Assembly (NCBI GenBank): GCA_902760755.1
Contig: CACWHK010000012.1
Coordinates: 1 to 55,223 of the forward strand
DNA length: 55,223 nt
From: an uncultured Lachnospiraceae bacterium
GTDB lineage: Bacteria; Bacillota; Clostridia; Lachnospirales; Lachnospiraceae
Reading direction: 5' to 3'
In this document: positions 36,498 to 45,759 of the stretch, one piece after another
How positions within the stretch are numbered: the stretch's first letter is position 1
Layout of the letters: each line of letters opens with the position of its first letter
The notes under the pieces: model-generated
The model's database searches: none
What the model was told of the DNA's origin: nothing
Seen by the model: the letters and a program-made list of their open reading frames with translations, nothing else
Program-made: the position numbers and the translations under genes

Positions 36498-37066
36498 TAC
36501 TGCACCTCCGTGAAGCCGCGCTCCAGAGCGCGCATATTTCCTTCGATCACCTCCGGCTTCTTCGCAAACTTATGCTCATAGGAAGCCTGCATCTGAGAGA
36601 GGAACTCTTCCTTATCCATAATGCCTGCCACCTTCACGACAGCAGCCAGCATGGGAGAGTTGGGGAAGTACTTACCGAGACAGTCTACGGAAATGGTCCG
36701 CGCGTCGATGGTATATACCGGCCCGGTGTATCCATTTAATAAGGAAACGATCTCTTCCTTGGACTTGGAGGTGTTGATAATGATCCCGCCCTCGGTGGAA
36801 AGGCCCTTGGTCACATCCACGGTGTGGAGCAGTGTCTCGTCCACAACCACCACGTAATCGGGCTCATAGATATTGGAATGTGCGCGGATCTCGGTCTCGC
36901 CCAGCCGGTTGTAAGCGGTGATGGGCGCACCCATCCGCTCCGGTCCGTACTCCGGGAAGCCCTGCACATACAGTCCCTTGTTAAATGCCACATCTGCCAG
37001 CAGCAGCGCAGCGGTCTTGGCACCCTGGCCGCCACGGCCGTGCCATCTGATCTCGATATGCTTCAT
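36497..37066 (-). CDS. porC: 2-oxoacid:ferredoxin oxidoreductase, gamma subunit
   Basis: A 189-residue subunit beginning MKHIEIRWHGRGGQGAKTAA, the standard PorC start, with FPEYGPERMGAPITAYNR and PDYVVVVDETLL as further family blocks. It is the first gene of the operon. The frame is open for 18 codons upstream, but ATG 37066 has AGGGTG before it and fits the family. The operon promoter is at 37132-37160. Confidence 0.92.
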   Translation of the reverse strand: MKHIEIRWHGRGGQGAKTAALLLADVAFNKGLYVQGFPEYGPERMGAPITAYNRLGETEIRAHSNIYEPDYVVVVDETLLHTVDVTKGLSTEGGIIINTSKSKEEIVSLLNGYTGPVYTIDARTISVDCLGKYFPNSPMLAAVVKVAGIMDKEEFLSQMQASYEHKFAKKPEVIEGNMRALERGFTEVQ

Positions 37067-37131
37067 TTCGATCACCCTTTTTCTATGGTTTTTCCTGCCC
37101 GGAACCCCGTCCCGGGACAACAGTATCTCAT

Positions 37132-37160
37132 ACTATATCACTATGGTGGACAAATGTAAA
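37132..37160 (-). promoter_or_regulatory. por operon promoter
   Basis: Minus strand: -35 TTTACA (37155-37160), 17-bp spacer, -10 TATAGT (37132-37137). The leader is about 60 nt and includes a CCCGG/CCGGG inverted repeat. Confidence 0.65.
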
Positions 37161-37254
37161 CTATATTTTTGGCGAATCTTGCTTCTGCGGAAAACTTTTC
37201 CCCGGATGGGGGTTCGGACGTAAAAATTTCGCCTGCGCCGAAGGGCGGATGTAC

Positions 37255-37295
37255 TTGAATATTAAAAAGGTATCATGTATACTTGAAACGATACC
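37255..37295 (+). promoter_or_regulatory. Promoter with inverted repeat before the repeat-rich surface protein
   Basis: -35 TTGAAT (37255-37260), 17-bp spacer, -10 TATACT (37278-37283). The arms GGTATC (37269-37274) and GATACC (37290-37295) flank the -10 and could be an operator. Confidence 0.55.
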
Positions 37296-37325
37296 AGATT
37301 ACCATAAAACAGATTGGAGAAGACT

Positions 37326-38423
37326 ATGGGTGATCAAGAGAAAATCGAAGGAACTCCGGAGAATGATATCCTTCAGTCAGAGACCGTGACGGGAACGTCA
37401 GAGAGTCTTTCGCTTTCGGATGTTATGCAGGAAGCACCGGATGTGATGGCGTCGGAAGCAGCCACCACCGTGTTGACGGACGGCATGTCCGGACCGCTGG
37501 CGGGGGTTGGGGCACCGACAGCTGATGATGGTTTTAAGACCGTAGATAGCAAGTCTGAGGCGAAGGCAGAGGCACCGAAGGCACCGCAGGGCACACCGCA
37601 AGCAGCGCCGGCAGGTGCTACGCAGGGCACACCGCAAGCAGCGCCGGCAGGTGCTACGCAGGGCACACCGCAAGCAGCGCCGGCAGGTGCTGCGCAGGGG
37701 ATGCCCCAGGGATTTATGCCTCAGGGCAAGCCGGGACAGATGCCGCAGGGATTTGTACCTCCGCAGGGAATGCCACAGGCACCGACAGGCGCACCCCAGG
37801 GATTCGCACCGCAGGGTCAGACCGGGCAGATGCCGAAGATGCCCCAGCCGGGACAGATGCCTCAGGGATTCGCACCGCAGGGTCAGACCGGGCAGATGCC
37901 GAAGATGCCCCAGCCGGGACAGATGCCTCAAGGATTTATGCCTCAGGGCATGAATCAGCAGGGACAGCCCCAGCAGCGTCCCATGGGCCAGCAGGGCTTT
38001 ATGCCTCAGCAGAGTATGCCGCAGCAGGGTATGCCTCAGCAGGGTATGCCGCAGCGCCCCATGAATCAGGGTATGCAGCCGGGACAGCAGATGGCACCTA
38101 TGTTTGGCCAGAATCCGGCCATGCAGCCGCCTATCGGACCGGACGGACGTCCGATCATGGCACCGGGAGCAGCACCGCGTCCGCCGAAGGATCCGGCAAA
38201 GACAGAGAAGACCGCGAAAACATTTGGCCTTATCACCCTGATCGTAGGACTGGTGGCACTCATAACCGTGGTGCTTCTTTACGTATTCCTTGTAATCCTT
38301 CCGAAGGGAGAATACAAGGGTGCAGCCGAGAAGGGCTTTGAAACAGCAGGCAGTGTTACACCGGGCGGTGATGACCAGAACTCTTCGGAACAGTTGACCG
38401 AGGAAGAGAAGACGGAGGAATAA
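37326..38423 (+). CDS. Pro/Gln/Met-rich repeat membrane protein
   Basis: A 365-residue protein with no recognised domain. Residues 1-85 are acidic and Ser/Thr-rich. Residues 88-280 are low-complexity repeats: three copies of a 12-residue unit (QGTPQAAPAGAT), then many PQGF/MPQ units including two copies of a 22-residue unit (GFAPQGQTGQMPKMPQPGQM...). A single span (TFGLITLIVGLVALITVVLL) is at about 297-322, with a 43-residue acidic tail. There is no signal peptide, so the long disordered part may be cytoplasmic with the tail outside. ATG 37326 has GGAGAAG upstream. It is 3 bp before the next gene, with which it probably works. Confidence 0.7.
   Translation: MGDQEKIEGTPENDILQSETVTGTSESLSLSDVMQEAPDVMASEAATTVLTDGMSGPLAGVGAPTADDGFKTVDSKSEAKAEAPKAPQGTPQAAPAGATQGTPQAAPAGATQGTPQAAPAGAAQGMPQGFMPQGKPGQMPQGFVPPQGMPQAPTGAPQGFAPQGQTGQMPKMPQPGQMPQGFAPQGQTGQMPKMPQPGQMPQGFMPQGMNQQGQPQQRPMGQQGFMPQQSMPQQGMPQQGMPQRPMNQGMQPGQQMAPMFGQNPAMQPPIGPDGRPIMAPGAAPRPPKDPAKTEKTAKTFGLITLIVGLVALITVVLLYVFLVILPKGEYKGAAEKGFETAGSVTPGGDDQNSSEQLTEEEKTEE
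37587..37694 (+). repeat. Three 36-bp coding tandem repeats
   Basis: Units at 37587, 37623 and 37659 (CAGGGCACACCGCAAGCAGC...) are near-identical at DNA level, so copy number could change by slippage while keeping frame. Confidence 0.9.
37800..37931 (+). repeat. Two 66-bp coding tandem repeats
   Basis: Units 37800-37865 and 37866-37931 (GGATTCGCACCGCAGGGTCA...) differ only in the last base; 22 codons each. Confidence 0.9.
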
Positions 38424-38426
38424 GCC

Positions 38427-39980
38427 ATGAAGACTAAAAAATGGATCACGATCGGCCTTATCTCTCTGGCGGTTCTTATCGCATCGGTTGTACTTCTCTT
38501 CGTGCTGGTGCTTCCGGGCATCAACCGTGTGAACGGCATGAAGGCACTGGAGGAAGGCAATAAGGCAGAGGCTTCCAAGTACTTCGGTGAGATGGAGCGG
38601 GAGAAGCAGGAAGATTTTAAGGATGACGTAAAGGACCTGGTGGTTTACAAGGCCAACCAGTGCCTGAAGGGTGAGATCAGCTACGACGAGTTCTTCAAGG
38701 TTATGGACACCATCGAGGATGTCCGTGGCTTCCGCGGAATGACGGAGGCAGCCTTCGTAGCGGTAAACGGCCCGCGGATGAAGAACCTCTATCAGGAGGC
38801 AGTGGAAGAGTATAAGAAGAACGGCAGCAGCTCTGCATTTACCGCAAAGCGCGACGAGTTCCGGCTTCTTCGGGATGCAGAGTGGAACGGATATTCAGCC
38901 CTCCTTTACAACTGGGATGACTATGATGACTTCCGTGACAAGCTGCAGGATCCGCTGGAGGCAGATCTGAAGGCCCAGTATTCCAGCTACCAGGCAGGAA
39001 CCGTGGACTATGACACCATGGCAGCCTATATCGAAGTGGCAGAGAACTTCTGGTACTCCGAGGATGCTTACACCATGAGCTCCGAGATGTACTACGACAA
39101 GGTGCTGAAGCAGGAGCTGGAGGAGGCTAAGGAGTATTACGATAAGGAAGACTACTGGTCAGCACTCCGGATCATCGACAATGCAAAGGAATGGTACGGT
39201 GAGGAAGCTGCCTACTCCAAGTGGGCATCCCGCTTTGACACCATGAAGGAAGAGGCTGAGACCAAGGCCAAGACCTACTATGTGGATAAGGCCATCGAGG
39301 CAGCCAAGGAAGGCGATACCTATGAGGTTGAGTCCATCATTTCCCAGCTGAAGGATCGCTTCGGAGAGGACTTTGACGTATCCGCCATCGAGCAGAACCT
39401 GCACACGGAGTGGCAGAAGGCCTACGTTGAGTACTTCGCAGGTGACTGGAAGTCCGACATCCAGACCGAGATCGACTATATCGATCCGGAGGACGATTTC
39501 TACGGACTGAAGCACATGGATATGGACAAGGATCTTCCGACGAAAATGTTCATGTACGACTTTGACAACGACAAGGTTCCCGAGATCCTGCTTGCGAACT
39601 CCACGTACATGTTCATTTACGCATACTACAACGGTTCCGTACGCCTTGCCGGAGGACTTCAGTGGAGAGGTCTCGGCGATAAGCCGTACATCGTTTCCTC
39701 CGCAGTGGTACAGGCGGAAGTGGCAGATATCAACGTCACCCTGCTTGTGAAGTATGAGAAGGGCGAGCTGGCACCGGAGAAGATGACAGCCTACGCAACC
39801 TCCGACGGACAGGAAGTATATGCCGTTGCAACCACCGGCGATAACCTGGAGCAGGTAGAGAAGGATGCCTACAACGCAGCCACGGAAGAGATCCTTGCAC
39901 AGGTTAAGACCACATCCCTCTCCGGAGGAGCGAATGTCTCCGACTACGAGAAGTACATCTACTCCTGGAAGGAAGACTAG
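38427..39980 (+). CDS. Membrane-anchored extracytoplasmic protein, unknown
   Basis: A 517-residue protein with an N-terminal signal anchor (KKWITIGLISLAVLIASVVLLFVLVLPG). Residues 40-350 are mostly helical and rich in Glu, Lys, Tyr and Asp (for example EEAKEYYDKEDYWSALRIIDNAKEWYG), resembling TPR-like repeats. The C-terminal part (from about 370) has DFDNDKVPEILLANSTYMFIYAY, a pattern like the calcium-binding Asp loops of secreted Lachnospiraceae proteins. Function unknown. It starts 3 bp after the repeat-rich protein, with GAGGAA before the ATG, so the two are one transcript ended by a strong terminator. Confidence 0.72.
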   Translation: MKTKKWITIGLISLAVLIASVVLLFVLVLPGINRVNGMKALEEGNKAEASKYFGEMEREKQEDFKDDVKDLVVYKANQCLKGEISYDEFFKVMDTIEDVRGFRGMTEAAFVAVNGPRMKNLYQEAVEEYKKNGSSSAFTAKRDEFRLLRDAEWNGYSALLYNWDDYDDFRDKLQDPLEADLKAQYSSYQAGTVDYDTMAAYIEVAENFWYSEDAYTMSSEMYYDKVLKQELEEAKEYYDKEDYWSALRIIDNAKEWYGEEAAYSKWASRFDTMKEEAETKAKTYYVDKAIEAAKEGDTYEVESIISQLKDRFGEDFDVSAIEQNLHTEWQKAYVEYFAGDWKSDIQTEIDYIDPEDDFYGLKHMDMDKDLPTKMFMYDFDNDKVPEILLANSTYMFIYAYYNGSVRLAGGLQWRGLGDKPYIVSSAVVQAEVADINVTLLVKYEKGELAPEKMTAYATSDGQEVYAVATTGDNLEQVEKDAYNAATEEILAQVKTTSLSGGANVSDYEKYIYSWKED

Positions 39981-39993
39981 AGGTTTATTACAT

Positions 39994-40033
39994 CAATAAG
40001 AAAAGCGGATGTGCGCATCCGCTTTTCTTATTG
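39994..40033 (+). terminator. Terminator after the surface-protein pair
   Basis: Perfect 18-bp stem CAATAAGAAAAGCGGATG / CATCCGCTTTTCTTATTG, loop TGCG. Confidence 0.92.
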
Positions 40034-40058
40034 TAGAGGCGCGTATTATATGATAAAA
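40031..40058 (+). promoter_or_regulatory. Possible promoter of the aconitase-family gene
   Basis: -35 TTGTAG (40031-40036), 16 bp, -10 TAAAAT (40053-40058); also TATGAT at 40048. It overlaps the end of the terminator. The assignment is weak. Confidence 0.35.
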
Positions 40059-40089
40059 TAACTGATATCTTTTTTAGGAGGACTACAGT

Positions 40090-42354
40090 ATGGTGAAGTT
40101 ATATGAATCAGGTGCTTACCTGGTGGACGGCGCGAAGCTCATCCCCGCAGCAGAGGCTGCAGCGGCAGGCATCACGACGGCTCCGGAGGAGGCTGCAAAG
40201 GCAACCATGGCCTACGGCATCCTGGAGAAGCACAACACGGCAGCGGATATGGAGAATCTGAAGGTCAAGTTCGACAAGCTGACCTCCCATGATATAACCT
40301 TCGTGGGGATCATTCAGACCGCGCGGGCATCGGGCCTGAAGGAGTTCCCGATCCCCTATGTACTCACCAACTGTCACAATTCGCTTTGCGCTGTAGGTGG
40401 TACCATCAACGAGGATGACCACATGTTTGGCCTTTCCTGCGCAAAGAAATACGGCGGCATCTATGTTCCGCCTCATCAGGCAGTCATCCACCAGTTTGCC
40501 CGCGAGGAGCTGGCAGAGTGTGGTGCCATGATCCTCGGCTCCGACAGCCACACCCGTTACGGTGCCCTCGGAACCATGGCCATCGGCGAGGGTGGCGGAG
40601 AGCTGGCGAAGCAGCTGCTGGGCAAGACCTATGACGTGAAGCGCCCCGGCGTGGTTGCCATCTATCTGGACGGCGAGCCGGCAAAGGGCGTAGGCCCGCA
40701 GGACGTGGCTCTGGCCCTGATCGGTGCCACATTTGCAAATGGATACGTTAAGAATAAGGTTATGGAGTTCGTTGGACCGGGCGTAGCCAAGCTCTCCAGC
40801 GACTACAGGATCGGTATCGACGTAATGACCACCGAGACCACCTGCCTTAGCTCCATCTGGCAGACCGACGAGGAGACCCGTCGCTGGTACGAGGTACATT
40901 ACCGTCCCGAGGCATATAAGGAGTTAAAGCCCGGTGCAGTGGCTTACTATGACGGCGTGGTTTACGTGGACCTCTCCAAGATCCGCCCCATGATCGCCAT
41001 GCCCTTCCATCCGAGCAACGTTTATACCATTGAAGAGCTGAACGCGAACCTGACCGACATCCTGCACGACGTGGAGGAGAAGGGCAAGAAGCAGCTCACC
41101 GGAAATGTAGAGTTCAAGCTTTCGGATAAGGTCCGCAACGGACGGCTCTATGTGGATCAGGGAATCATCGCAGGCTGTGCCGGCGGCGGATATGAGAATA
41201 TCTGCGACGCAACCGACATCCTGCGGGGACATTTCATCGGAAGCGACGAGTTCACGCTCTCCGTATATCCGGCAAGTACCCCGATCTTCATGCAGCTGGC
41301 AAAGAACGGCATGGTGGCAGACCTGCTGGAGACCGGAACCATCGTGAAGACCGCATTCTGCGGACCGTGCTTCGGTGCGGGCGATACACCGGCCAACAAC
41401 GCATTCTCCATCCGCCACTCTACGAGAAACTTCCCGAACCGCGAGGGTTCCAAGATCCAGAGCGGACAGATCTCTTCCGTAGCGCTGATGGACGCGCGCT
41501 CCATCGCAGCAACCGCAGTAAACCAGGGTTACCTTACTCCGGCCACCGATCTGGACGTGGAGTTCACGGGACCGGCTTACTTCTTCGATAAGAAGATCTA
41601 CGACAACCGCGTTTACAACGGCTGGGGCAAGCCGCAGCCGGAGGAGGAGATCAAGTTCGGTCCGAACATCAAGGACTGGCCGGAAATGGTGGCCCTGACG
41701 GACAATCTGCTCCTGAAGGTGGCTTCCGTGATCATGGATCCGGTGACCACCACCGACGAGCTGATCCCGTCCGGAGAGACCTCATCCTACCGTTCCAACC
41801 CCATCGGACTGGCAGAGTTCACCCTGTCCCGGAAGGATCCGGAGTACGTGGGACGTGCAAAGGCAGTGCAGGCCATCGAGCGGAAGCGTGAGGAGATCGG
41901 ATGCCTCTGCAAGGCAGACGAGGCCTTAAAGCCCGTGATGGAGACCATTAAGGATAAGTTCCCGGAGGTAAACGGAAGCAATACGGGCTTCGGCAGCACC
42001 ATTTACGCCATCAAGCCGGGTGACGGCTCTGCCCGTGAGCAGGCAGCTTCCTGCCAGAAGGTACTGGGTGGCTGGGCAAACATCGCCAAAGAGTACGCAA
42101 CCAAGCGGTACCGCTCCAACCTCATCAACTGGGGTATGCTTCCCTTCGTACTGGCAGAGGATTTCGCCTTCGACAACGATGACTATATCTTCGTTCCGGA
42201 TGTGCTGCAGGCCATCCGCGAGAAGCGGGATGAGATCAAGGCTTACGTGGTAAATAAGGGCATGCAGGAGCTGACCCTGACCCTGGGAGATCTCACTGAC
42301 GACGAGCGGGATATTATCGAAAAGGGATGCCTCATCAATTACTATCGTGCATAG
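40090..42354 (+). CDS. Aconitase-family hydratase
   Basis: A 754-residue enzyme of the aconitase superfamily. The blocks [51 protein letters not shown] and [12 protein letters not shown] include the three cysteines expected to bind the [4Fe-4S] cluster, and [16 protein letters not shown] is the substrate-binding loop. The C-terminal swivel domain follows. It matches the long hydratase type annotated in many Lachnospiraceae rather than classic AcnA or AcnB, so aconitate hydratase activity is probable but not certain. AGGAGG is nine bases before the start. A citrate synthase gene is 8 kb upstream. Confidence 0.85.
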   Translation: MVKLYESGAYLVDGAKLIPAAEAAAAGITTAPEEAAKATMAYGILEKHNTAADMENLKVKFDKLTSHDITFVGIIQTARASGLKEFPIPYVLTNCHNSLCAVGGTINEDDHMFGLSCAKKYGGIYVPPHQAVIHQFAREELAECGAMILGSDSHTRYGALGTMAIGEGGGELAKQLLGKTYDVKRPGVVAIYLDGEPAKGVGPQDVALALIGATFANGYVKNKVMEFVGPGVAKLSSDYRIGIDVMTTETTCLSSIWQTDEETRRWYEVHYRPEAYKELKPGAVAYYDGVVYVDLSKIRPMIAMPFHPSNVYTIEELNANLTDILHDVEEKGKKQLTGNVEFKLSDKVRNGRLYVDQGIIAGCAGGGYENICDATDILRGHFIGSDEFTLSVYPASTPIFMQLAKNGMVADLLETGTIVKTAFCGPCFGAGDTPANNAFSIRHSTRNFPNREGSKIQSGQISSVALMDARSIAATAVNQGYLTPATDLDVEFTGPAYFFDKKIYDNRVYNGWGKPQPEEEIKFGPNIKDWPEMVALTDNLLLKVASVIMDPVTTTDELIPSGETSSYRSNPIGLAEFTLSRKDPEYVGRAKAVQAIERKREEIGCLCKADEALKPVMETIKDKFPEVNGSNTGFGSTIYAIKPGDGSAREQAASCQKVLGGWANIAKEYATKRYRSNLINWGMLPFVLAEDFAFDNDDYIFVPDVLQAIREKRDEIKAYVVNKGMQELTLTLGDLTDDERDIIEKGCLINYYRA

Positions 42355-42411
42355 ATTGATACAATAGATTGTGGCCCGGGTGATACGATAGGGATAACCA
42401 CAATGTGTCAT

Positions 42412-42464
42412 GGGGACGGTTCTCGTGCCGCATTTCATAGGGAATGTGCGTGGGACCCGTCCCC
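42412..42464 (+). repeat. Family 2 palindromic repeat
   Basis: GGGGACGG...CCGTCCCC arms with inner GCATT/AATGTGC. It shares GGGGACGGTTCTC with elements at 44039 and 53603. The 57 bp before it hold only a 7-bp repeat ATTGTGG/CCACAAT. Confidence 0.7.
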
Positions 42465-42469
42465 TGCTT

Positions 42470-42553
42470 GTCATCCGGAGCAAAGCGGATGTCATCCGGA
42501 GCAAAGCGGATGTCATCCCGAGCAAAGCGGATGTCATCCTGAGCAAAGCGAAG
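42470..42553 (+). repeat. Four tandem 21-bp family 1 units
   Basis: Units at 42470, 42491, 42512 and 42533 (GTCATCCGGAGCAAAGCGGA and variants). The last unit has CTGAGC and GCGAAG, like the dispersed family. No unique spacers, so not CRISPR. Confidence 0.9.
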
Positions 42554-42583
42554 GATCTTGAAACATGCAAGGAGGTGAAGGAC

Positions 42584-43066
42584 ATGATAGATCCTACAGT
42601 GGTTACAGAGGCTGTAGAGGAGTCCTCCGGACTCAGCAACGCAGCAACAGCGGGCCTGATCTGGCTTGGCATCTTTGCTTTTATGATCGTGGCAGAGATC
42701 GCATCCGTGGGGCTCACTGCCATCTGGTTTGCAGGCGGAGCCGTGGTGGCATCCGTCGCAGGCTTTCTCGGAGCGGATGTGGTATGGCAGATCATCATTT
42801 TCATGGTGGTTTCGCTGGTGCTTCTTATCGTACTCCGACCGCTGGCAAAGAAGAAAATGCTGAAATCCGTCACACCCACCAACGCGGAAAGCCTGATCGG
42901 TCAGGTGTATCCGGTTCTCTCGAAGATCGGACCGGGACATGAGGCCGGACAGATCCGCATCGGAGATGTGGAGTGGAGAGCGGTATCCGAGGACGGACGC
43001 GAGATCCCGGCGGGATCGGAGGTTGTGATCCGTCGGATCGAAGGAACCAAGCTGATTGTTTACTAG
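42584..43066 (+). CDS. NfeD family membrane protein
   Basis: A 160-residue protein with three to four spans (residues 22-85: LIWLGIFAFMIVAEIASVGL, FAGGAVVASVAGFLG, IIIFMVVSLVLLIVLRPLA) and a C-terminal OB-fold domain (LIGQVYPVLSKIGPGHEAGQIRIGDVEW...GTKLIVY), the short NfeD form. NfeD proteins pair with SPFH/stomatin proteins and are thought to organise membrane microdomains. ATG 42584 has AAGGAGGTGAAGG before it; the longer open frame is repeat sequence. The SPFH partner downstream is damaged at its 5' end. Confidence 0.88.
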   Translation: MIDPTVVTEAVEESSGLSNAATAGLIWLGIFAFMIVAEIASVGLTAIWFAGGAVVASVAGFLGADVVWQIIIFMVVSLVLLIVLRPLAKKKMLKSVTPTNAESLIGQVYPVLSKIGPGHEAGQIRIGDVEWRAVSEDGREIPAGSEVVIRRIEGTKLIVY

Positions 43067-43068
43067 CA

Positions 43069-43151
43069 TGTTATTCTGAGCGGGCGCAGCAGCACGGTGT
43101 GCTACGTCATGCGCTGAATCGACCAAGTGGCAACACGAAGCGAAGAATCCC
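43069..43151 (+). repeat. Enlarged family 1 element between nfeD and the SPFH gene
   Basis: It begins with TGTTATTCTGAGCGGGCG and ends with ACGAAGCGAAGAATCCC, with GAATCGACCAAG in the middle, a string also present at 53630-53641. The SPFH-homologous frame resumes immediately after it. Confidence 0.65.
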
Positions 43152-43205
43152 CAGGCAACCGCCTGCGTCATCGAGCGCTTCGGAACCTATCAGACCACCT
43201 GGTCC

Positions 43206-44039
43206 GTGGGCTTCCATATGAAATGGCCCGTCATCGACAAGATCGCACGTCAGGTGTCCCTGAAGGAGCAGGTAGCAGACTTCCCGCCCCAGCCGGTGAT
43301 CACCAAGGATAATGTAACGATGCGGATCGACACGGTCCTGTTCTTCCAGATCACGGACCCGAAGCTCTACTGCTACGGCGTGGAGAATCCCATCGCAGCC
43401 ATCGAGAATCTGACGGCTACCACCCTTCGTAACATCATCGGTGACCTGGAGCTGGACCAGACACTGACCTCCCGTGAGACCATCAACGTCAAAATGCGTG
43501 CAACCCTGGACGAGGCAACGGATCCCTGGGGCATCAAGGTCAATCGTGTGGAGTTAAAGAACATCATTCCTCCGGCAGCCATTCAGGAAGCCATGGAGAA
43601 GCAGATGAAGGCAGAGCGTGAGCGCCGTGAGCAGATCCTTCGTGCAGAGGGTGAGAAGCGGTCCGCAGTCCTGATTTCCGAAGGTGAGAAGGAAGCGAAG
43701 ATCCTGAAGGCAGAGGCAGAGAAGCAGTCTGCGATCCTTGCTGCAGAGGCAGAGAAGCAGGCGCAGATCCTTCGGGCTGAGGCAGACCGTGAGGCTCGTA
43801 TCAAGAGGGCCGAGGGTGATGCGGAAGCCATCCTGAAGGTACAGCAGGCAGAGGCAGACGGTATCCGGATGCTGAACGAATCCGCACCCAGCAAGGAGGT
43901 TCTTACCATCCGCAGTCTGGAGGCCTTCAAGAAGGCAGCGGACGGCAAGGCAACCAAGCTGATCATCCCGACGGAGCTTGCGGGTGTCACCGGACTTGCC
44001 AGTGCCATCACCGAGACCGTGAAAACATCGAAAGAATAA
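43206..44039 (+). CDS. SPFH/stomatin-like protein, N-terminus lost
   Basis: The frame encodes the SPFH core (KEQVADFPPQPVITKDNVTM, IDTVLFFQITDPKLYCYGVE, LTATTLRNIIGDLELDQTLT) and a long Ala/Glu/Lys coiled coil (AEGEKRSAVLISEGEKEAKI...) to residue 277. Normal relatives start about 45 residues earlier with a membrane anchor. Homology here extends upstream to 43152 (QATACVIERFGTYQTTW), where it stops abruptly at a repeat element. No start codon or ribosome site serves the missing part; the first possible start is GTG 43206 without a site. The protein, if made, would lack its anchor. It is probably a decaying or newly broken partner of NfeD. Confidence 0.7.
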   Translation: MGFHMKWPVIDKIARQVSLKEQVADFPPQPVITKDNVTMRIDTVLFFQITDPKLYCYGVENPIAAIENLTATTLRNIIGDLELDQTLTSRETINVKMRATLDEATDPWGIKVNRVELKNIIPPAAIQEAMEKQMKAERERREQILRAEGEKRSAVLISEGEKEAKILKAEAEKQSAILAAEAEKQAQILRAEADREARIKRAEGDAEAILKVQQAEADGIRMLNESAPSKEVLTIRSLEAFKKAADGKATKLIIPTELAGVTGLASAITETVKTSKE

Positions 44040-44067
44040 GGAGACAGGGGACGGTTCTCTGTCTCCT
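44039..44067 (+). repeat. Family 2 palindromic repeat
   Basis: Perfect arms AGGAGACAG / CTGTCTCCT around GGGACGGTTCT, starting in the SPFH stop codon. Confidence 0.75.
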
Positions 44068-44073
44068 CGGATA

Positions 44074-44140
44074 AAACCCCGGGGAATCACCGGCGGGAAC
44101 ATGGAAATGTTCCACCGATCGATTCCCCGGGGTTTATTGT
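44074..44140 (+). terminator. Terminator after the SPFH gene
   Basis: Perfect 15-bp stem AAACCCCGGGGAATC / GATTCCCCGGGGTTT with an inner hairpin GGAACAT-GGAA-ATGTTCC, then TTTATTGTT. Confidence 0.85.
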
Positions 44141-44144
44141 TGCC

Positions 44145-44170
44145 TGTCATCCTGAGCAAAGCGAAGGATC
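44145..44170 (+). repeat. Family 1 repeat
   Basis: TGTCATCCTGAGCAAAG / CGAAGGATC; single copy downstream of the SPFH terminator. Confidence 0.8.
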
Positions 44171-44489
44171 CCTCTGGCTGAGTGATGGGAGTCTCTTCCA
44201 TCTTTGGGCATATTGTACGGAATCCACGGGCGAATCCCCGCCTGACGACACATTTATCGGCAGATTGCACATAATATACTCCATGTTTTGGACAGATTTC
44301 CGCGCCGCATTTTCATGAACAGGGCTTCTTGCATGAAAACTGCATAACTGGATTTCGTTTTCCCATACCGTTTTGGGTATAGTGCCGAAAAAACAGTTTT
44401 ATTTTTGTAAATAGCATGGTATAATGAGAGAGGTGTTTTTGTCGGCTGTGCCGACAGAGATGGATAAACTTGCGAAAAGGGGTGACTTT
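44171..44489 (+). promoter_or_regulatory. glgC upstream region: promoter and hairpins
   Basis: No gene seen. It holds a perfect 8-bp inverted repeat TTTTCATG/CATGAAAA (44310-44339), the near-repeat ATACC/GGGTAT (about 44365-44380), an extended -10 promoter TGGTATAAT (44417-44425), and a leader hairpin TGTCGGC-TGT-GCCGACA (44440-44456) just before the glgC ribosome site. Confidence 0.55.
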
Positions 44490-45758
44490 ATGGTTAAGAA
44501 GGAAATGATAGCAATGCTTCTTGCAGGGGGCCAGGGCAGTCGTCTCGGTGTCCTTACTTCAAAGCTTGCGAAGCCTGCAGTTGCTTTCGGCGGAAAGTAC
44601 AAGATCATCGATTTCCCGCTCAGTAACTGTATCAATTCCGGAGTCGACACCGTCGGCGTTCTGACCCAGTACCGGCCGCTTCGGCTGAATCAGCATATCG
44701 GGATCGGTATGCCGTGGGATCTGGATCGTAACTTCGGTGGTGTAACGGTCCTTCCGCCGTATGAAAAGAGCGGAAGCAGCCAGTGGTATACCGGAACAGC
44801 GAATGCGATCTTCCAGAATCTGGAATATATGGAATATTATAATCCGGACTATGTTCTGATCCTGTCCGGAGATCATATCTACAAGATGGATTATGAGGTC
44901 ATGCTTGACTATCATAAATCTTCGCATGCGGATGCAACCATCGCGACCTATCAGGTTCCGATGGAGGAAGCAAGCCGCTTCGGCGTCGTGATCACGGATG
45001 ATCAGGGCGTGATCCATGAATTCGAGGAGAAGCCCGCGAAGCCCAGAAGCAACAAGGCTTCCATGGGTATTTACATTTTCAGCTGGCCCGTGCTGCGTGA
45101 CGCGCTGATCGAGATGAAGGACGTACCGTCCTGCGACTTCGGTAAGCACATCATCCCGCACATCCATGAGCAGGGCAAGAAGATCTGTGCTTATGATTTC
45201 AAGGGCTACTGGAAGGACGTCGGAACCCTCGGTTCTTACTGGGAGGCAAATATGGAGCTTGTGGACATCATCCCCGAGTTCAACCTCTATGAAGAGTTCT
45301 GGCGCATTTATACCAAGAGCGACAATCTTCCGCCGCAGTACGTTGCGGACGGCAGCAAGGTGGTTAAGAGTATCATCGGTGAGGGTACGGAGATCCACGG
45401 TGACGTGGAGAATTCCGTCATCGGTTCCGGCGTTGTGATCGGCAAGGGAACCATCGTAAAGAACTCCATCATCATGAACAGCGTAACCATCGGGGAGAAC
45501 TGCGTCCTGGACAAGGCCATCCTGGCTGAGGGCGTGGAAGTCGGCACGGACGTTAAGATCGGTGTCGGCGAAGAGGCTCCGAATGACTTCGCACCGCACA
45601 TCTATGCATTCGGACTTGCAACCATCGGTGAGAAATCCGTGATTCCGGACGGTGTTACCATCGGAAAGAATACCGCGATCATCGGAGCAACCACAAAGGA
45701 CGAGTATCCGGACGGAATCCTCGCCAGTGGATCCAGTATCATAAAGGCAGGTGAGTAG
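44490..45758 (+). CDS. glgC: Glucose-1-phosphate adenylyltransferase
   Basis: A 422-residue enzyme that makes ADP-glucose, the donor for glycogen. The nucleotide-binding N-terminus [33 protein letters not shown], and sugar-phosphate region are followed by a C-terminal left-handed beta-helix with hexapeptides ([20 protein letters not shown]). ATG 44490 has AGGGGTGA six bases before; the open frame upstream is leader. It is followed by glgD with a gap of one base. No glycogen synthase gene is in the window. Likely driven by the promoter at 44417-44425. Confidence 0.95.
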   Translation: MVKKEMIAMLLAGGQGSRLGVLTSKLAKPAVAFGGKYKIIDFPLSNCINSGVDTVGVLTQYRPLRLNQHIGIGMPWDLDRNFGGVTVLPPYEKSGSSQWYTGTANAIFQNLEYMEYYNPDYVLILSGDHIYKMDYEVMLDYHKSSHADATIATYQVPMEEASRFGVVITDDQGVIHEFEEKPAKPRSNKASMGIYIFSWPVLRDALIEMKDVPSCDFGKHIIPHIHEQGKKICAYDFKGYWKDVGTLGSYWEANMELVDIIPEFNLYEEFWRIYTKSDNLPPQYVADGSKVVKSIIGEGTEIHGDVENSVIGSGVVIGKGTIVKNSIIMNSVTIGENCVLDKAILAEGVEVGTDVKIGVGEEAPNDFAPHIYAFGLATIGEKSVIPDGVTIGKNTAIIGATTKDEYPDGILASGSSIIKAGE

Positions 45759-45759
45759 T

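Noticed and set aside
42470-42553. CRISPR-like 21-bp repeats
   Set aside because: Directly adjacent identical units without spacers; they match the dispersed palindromic family.
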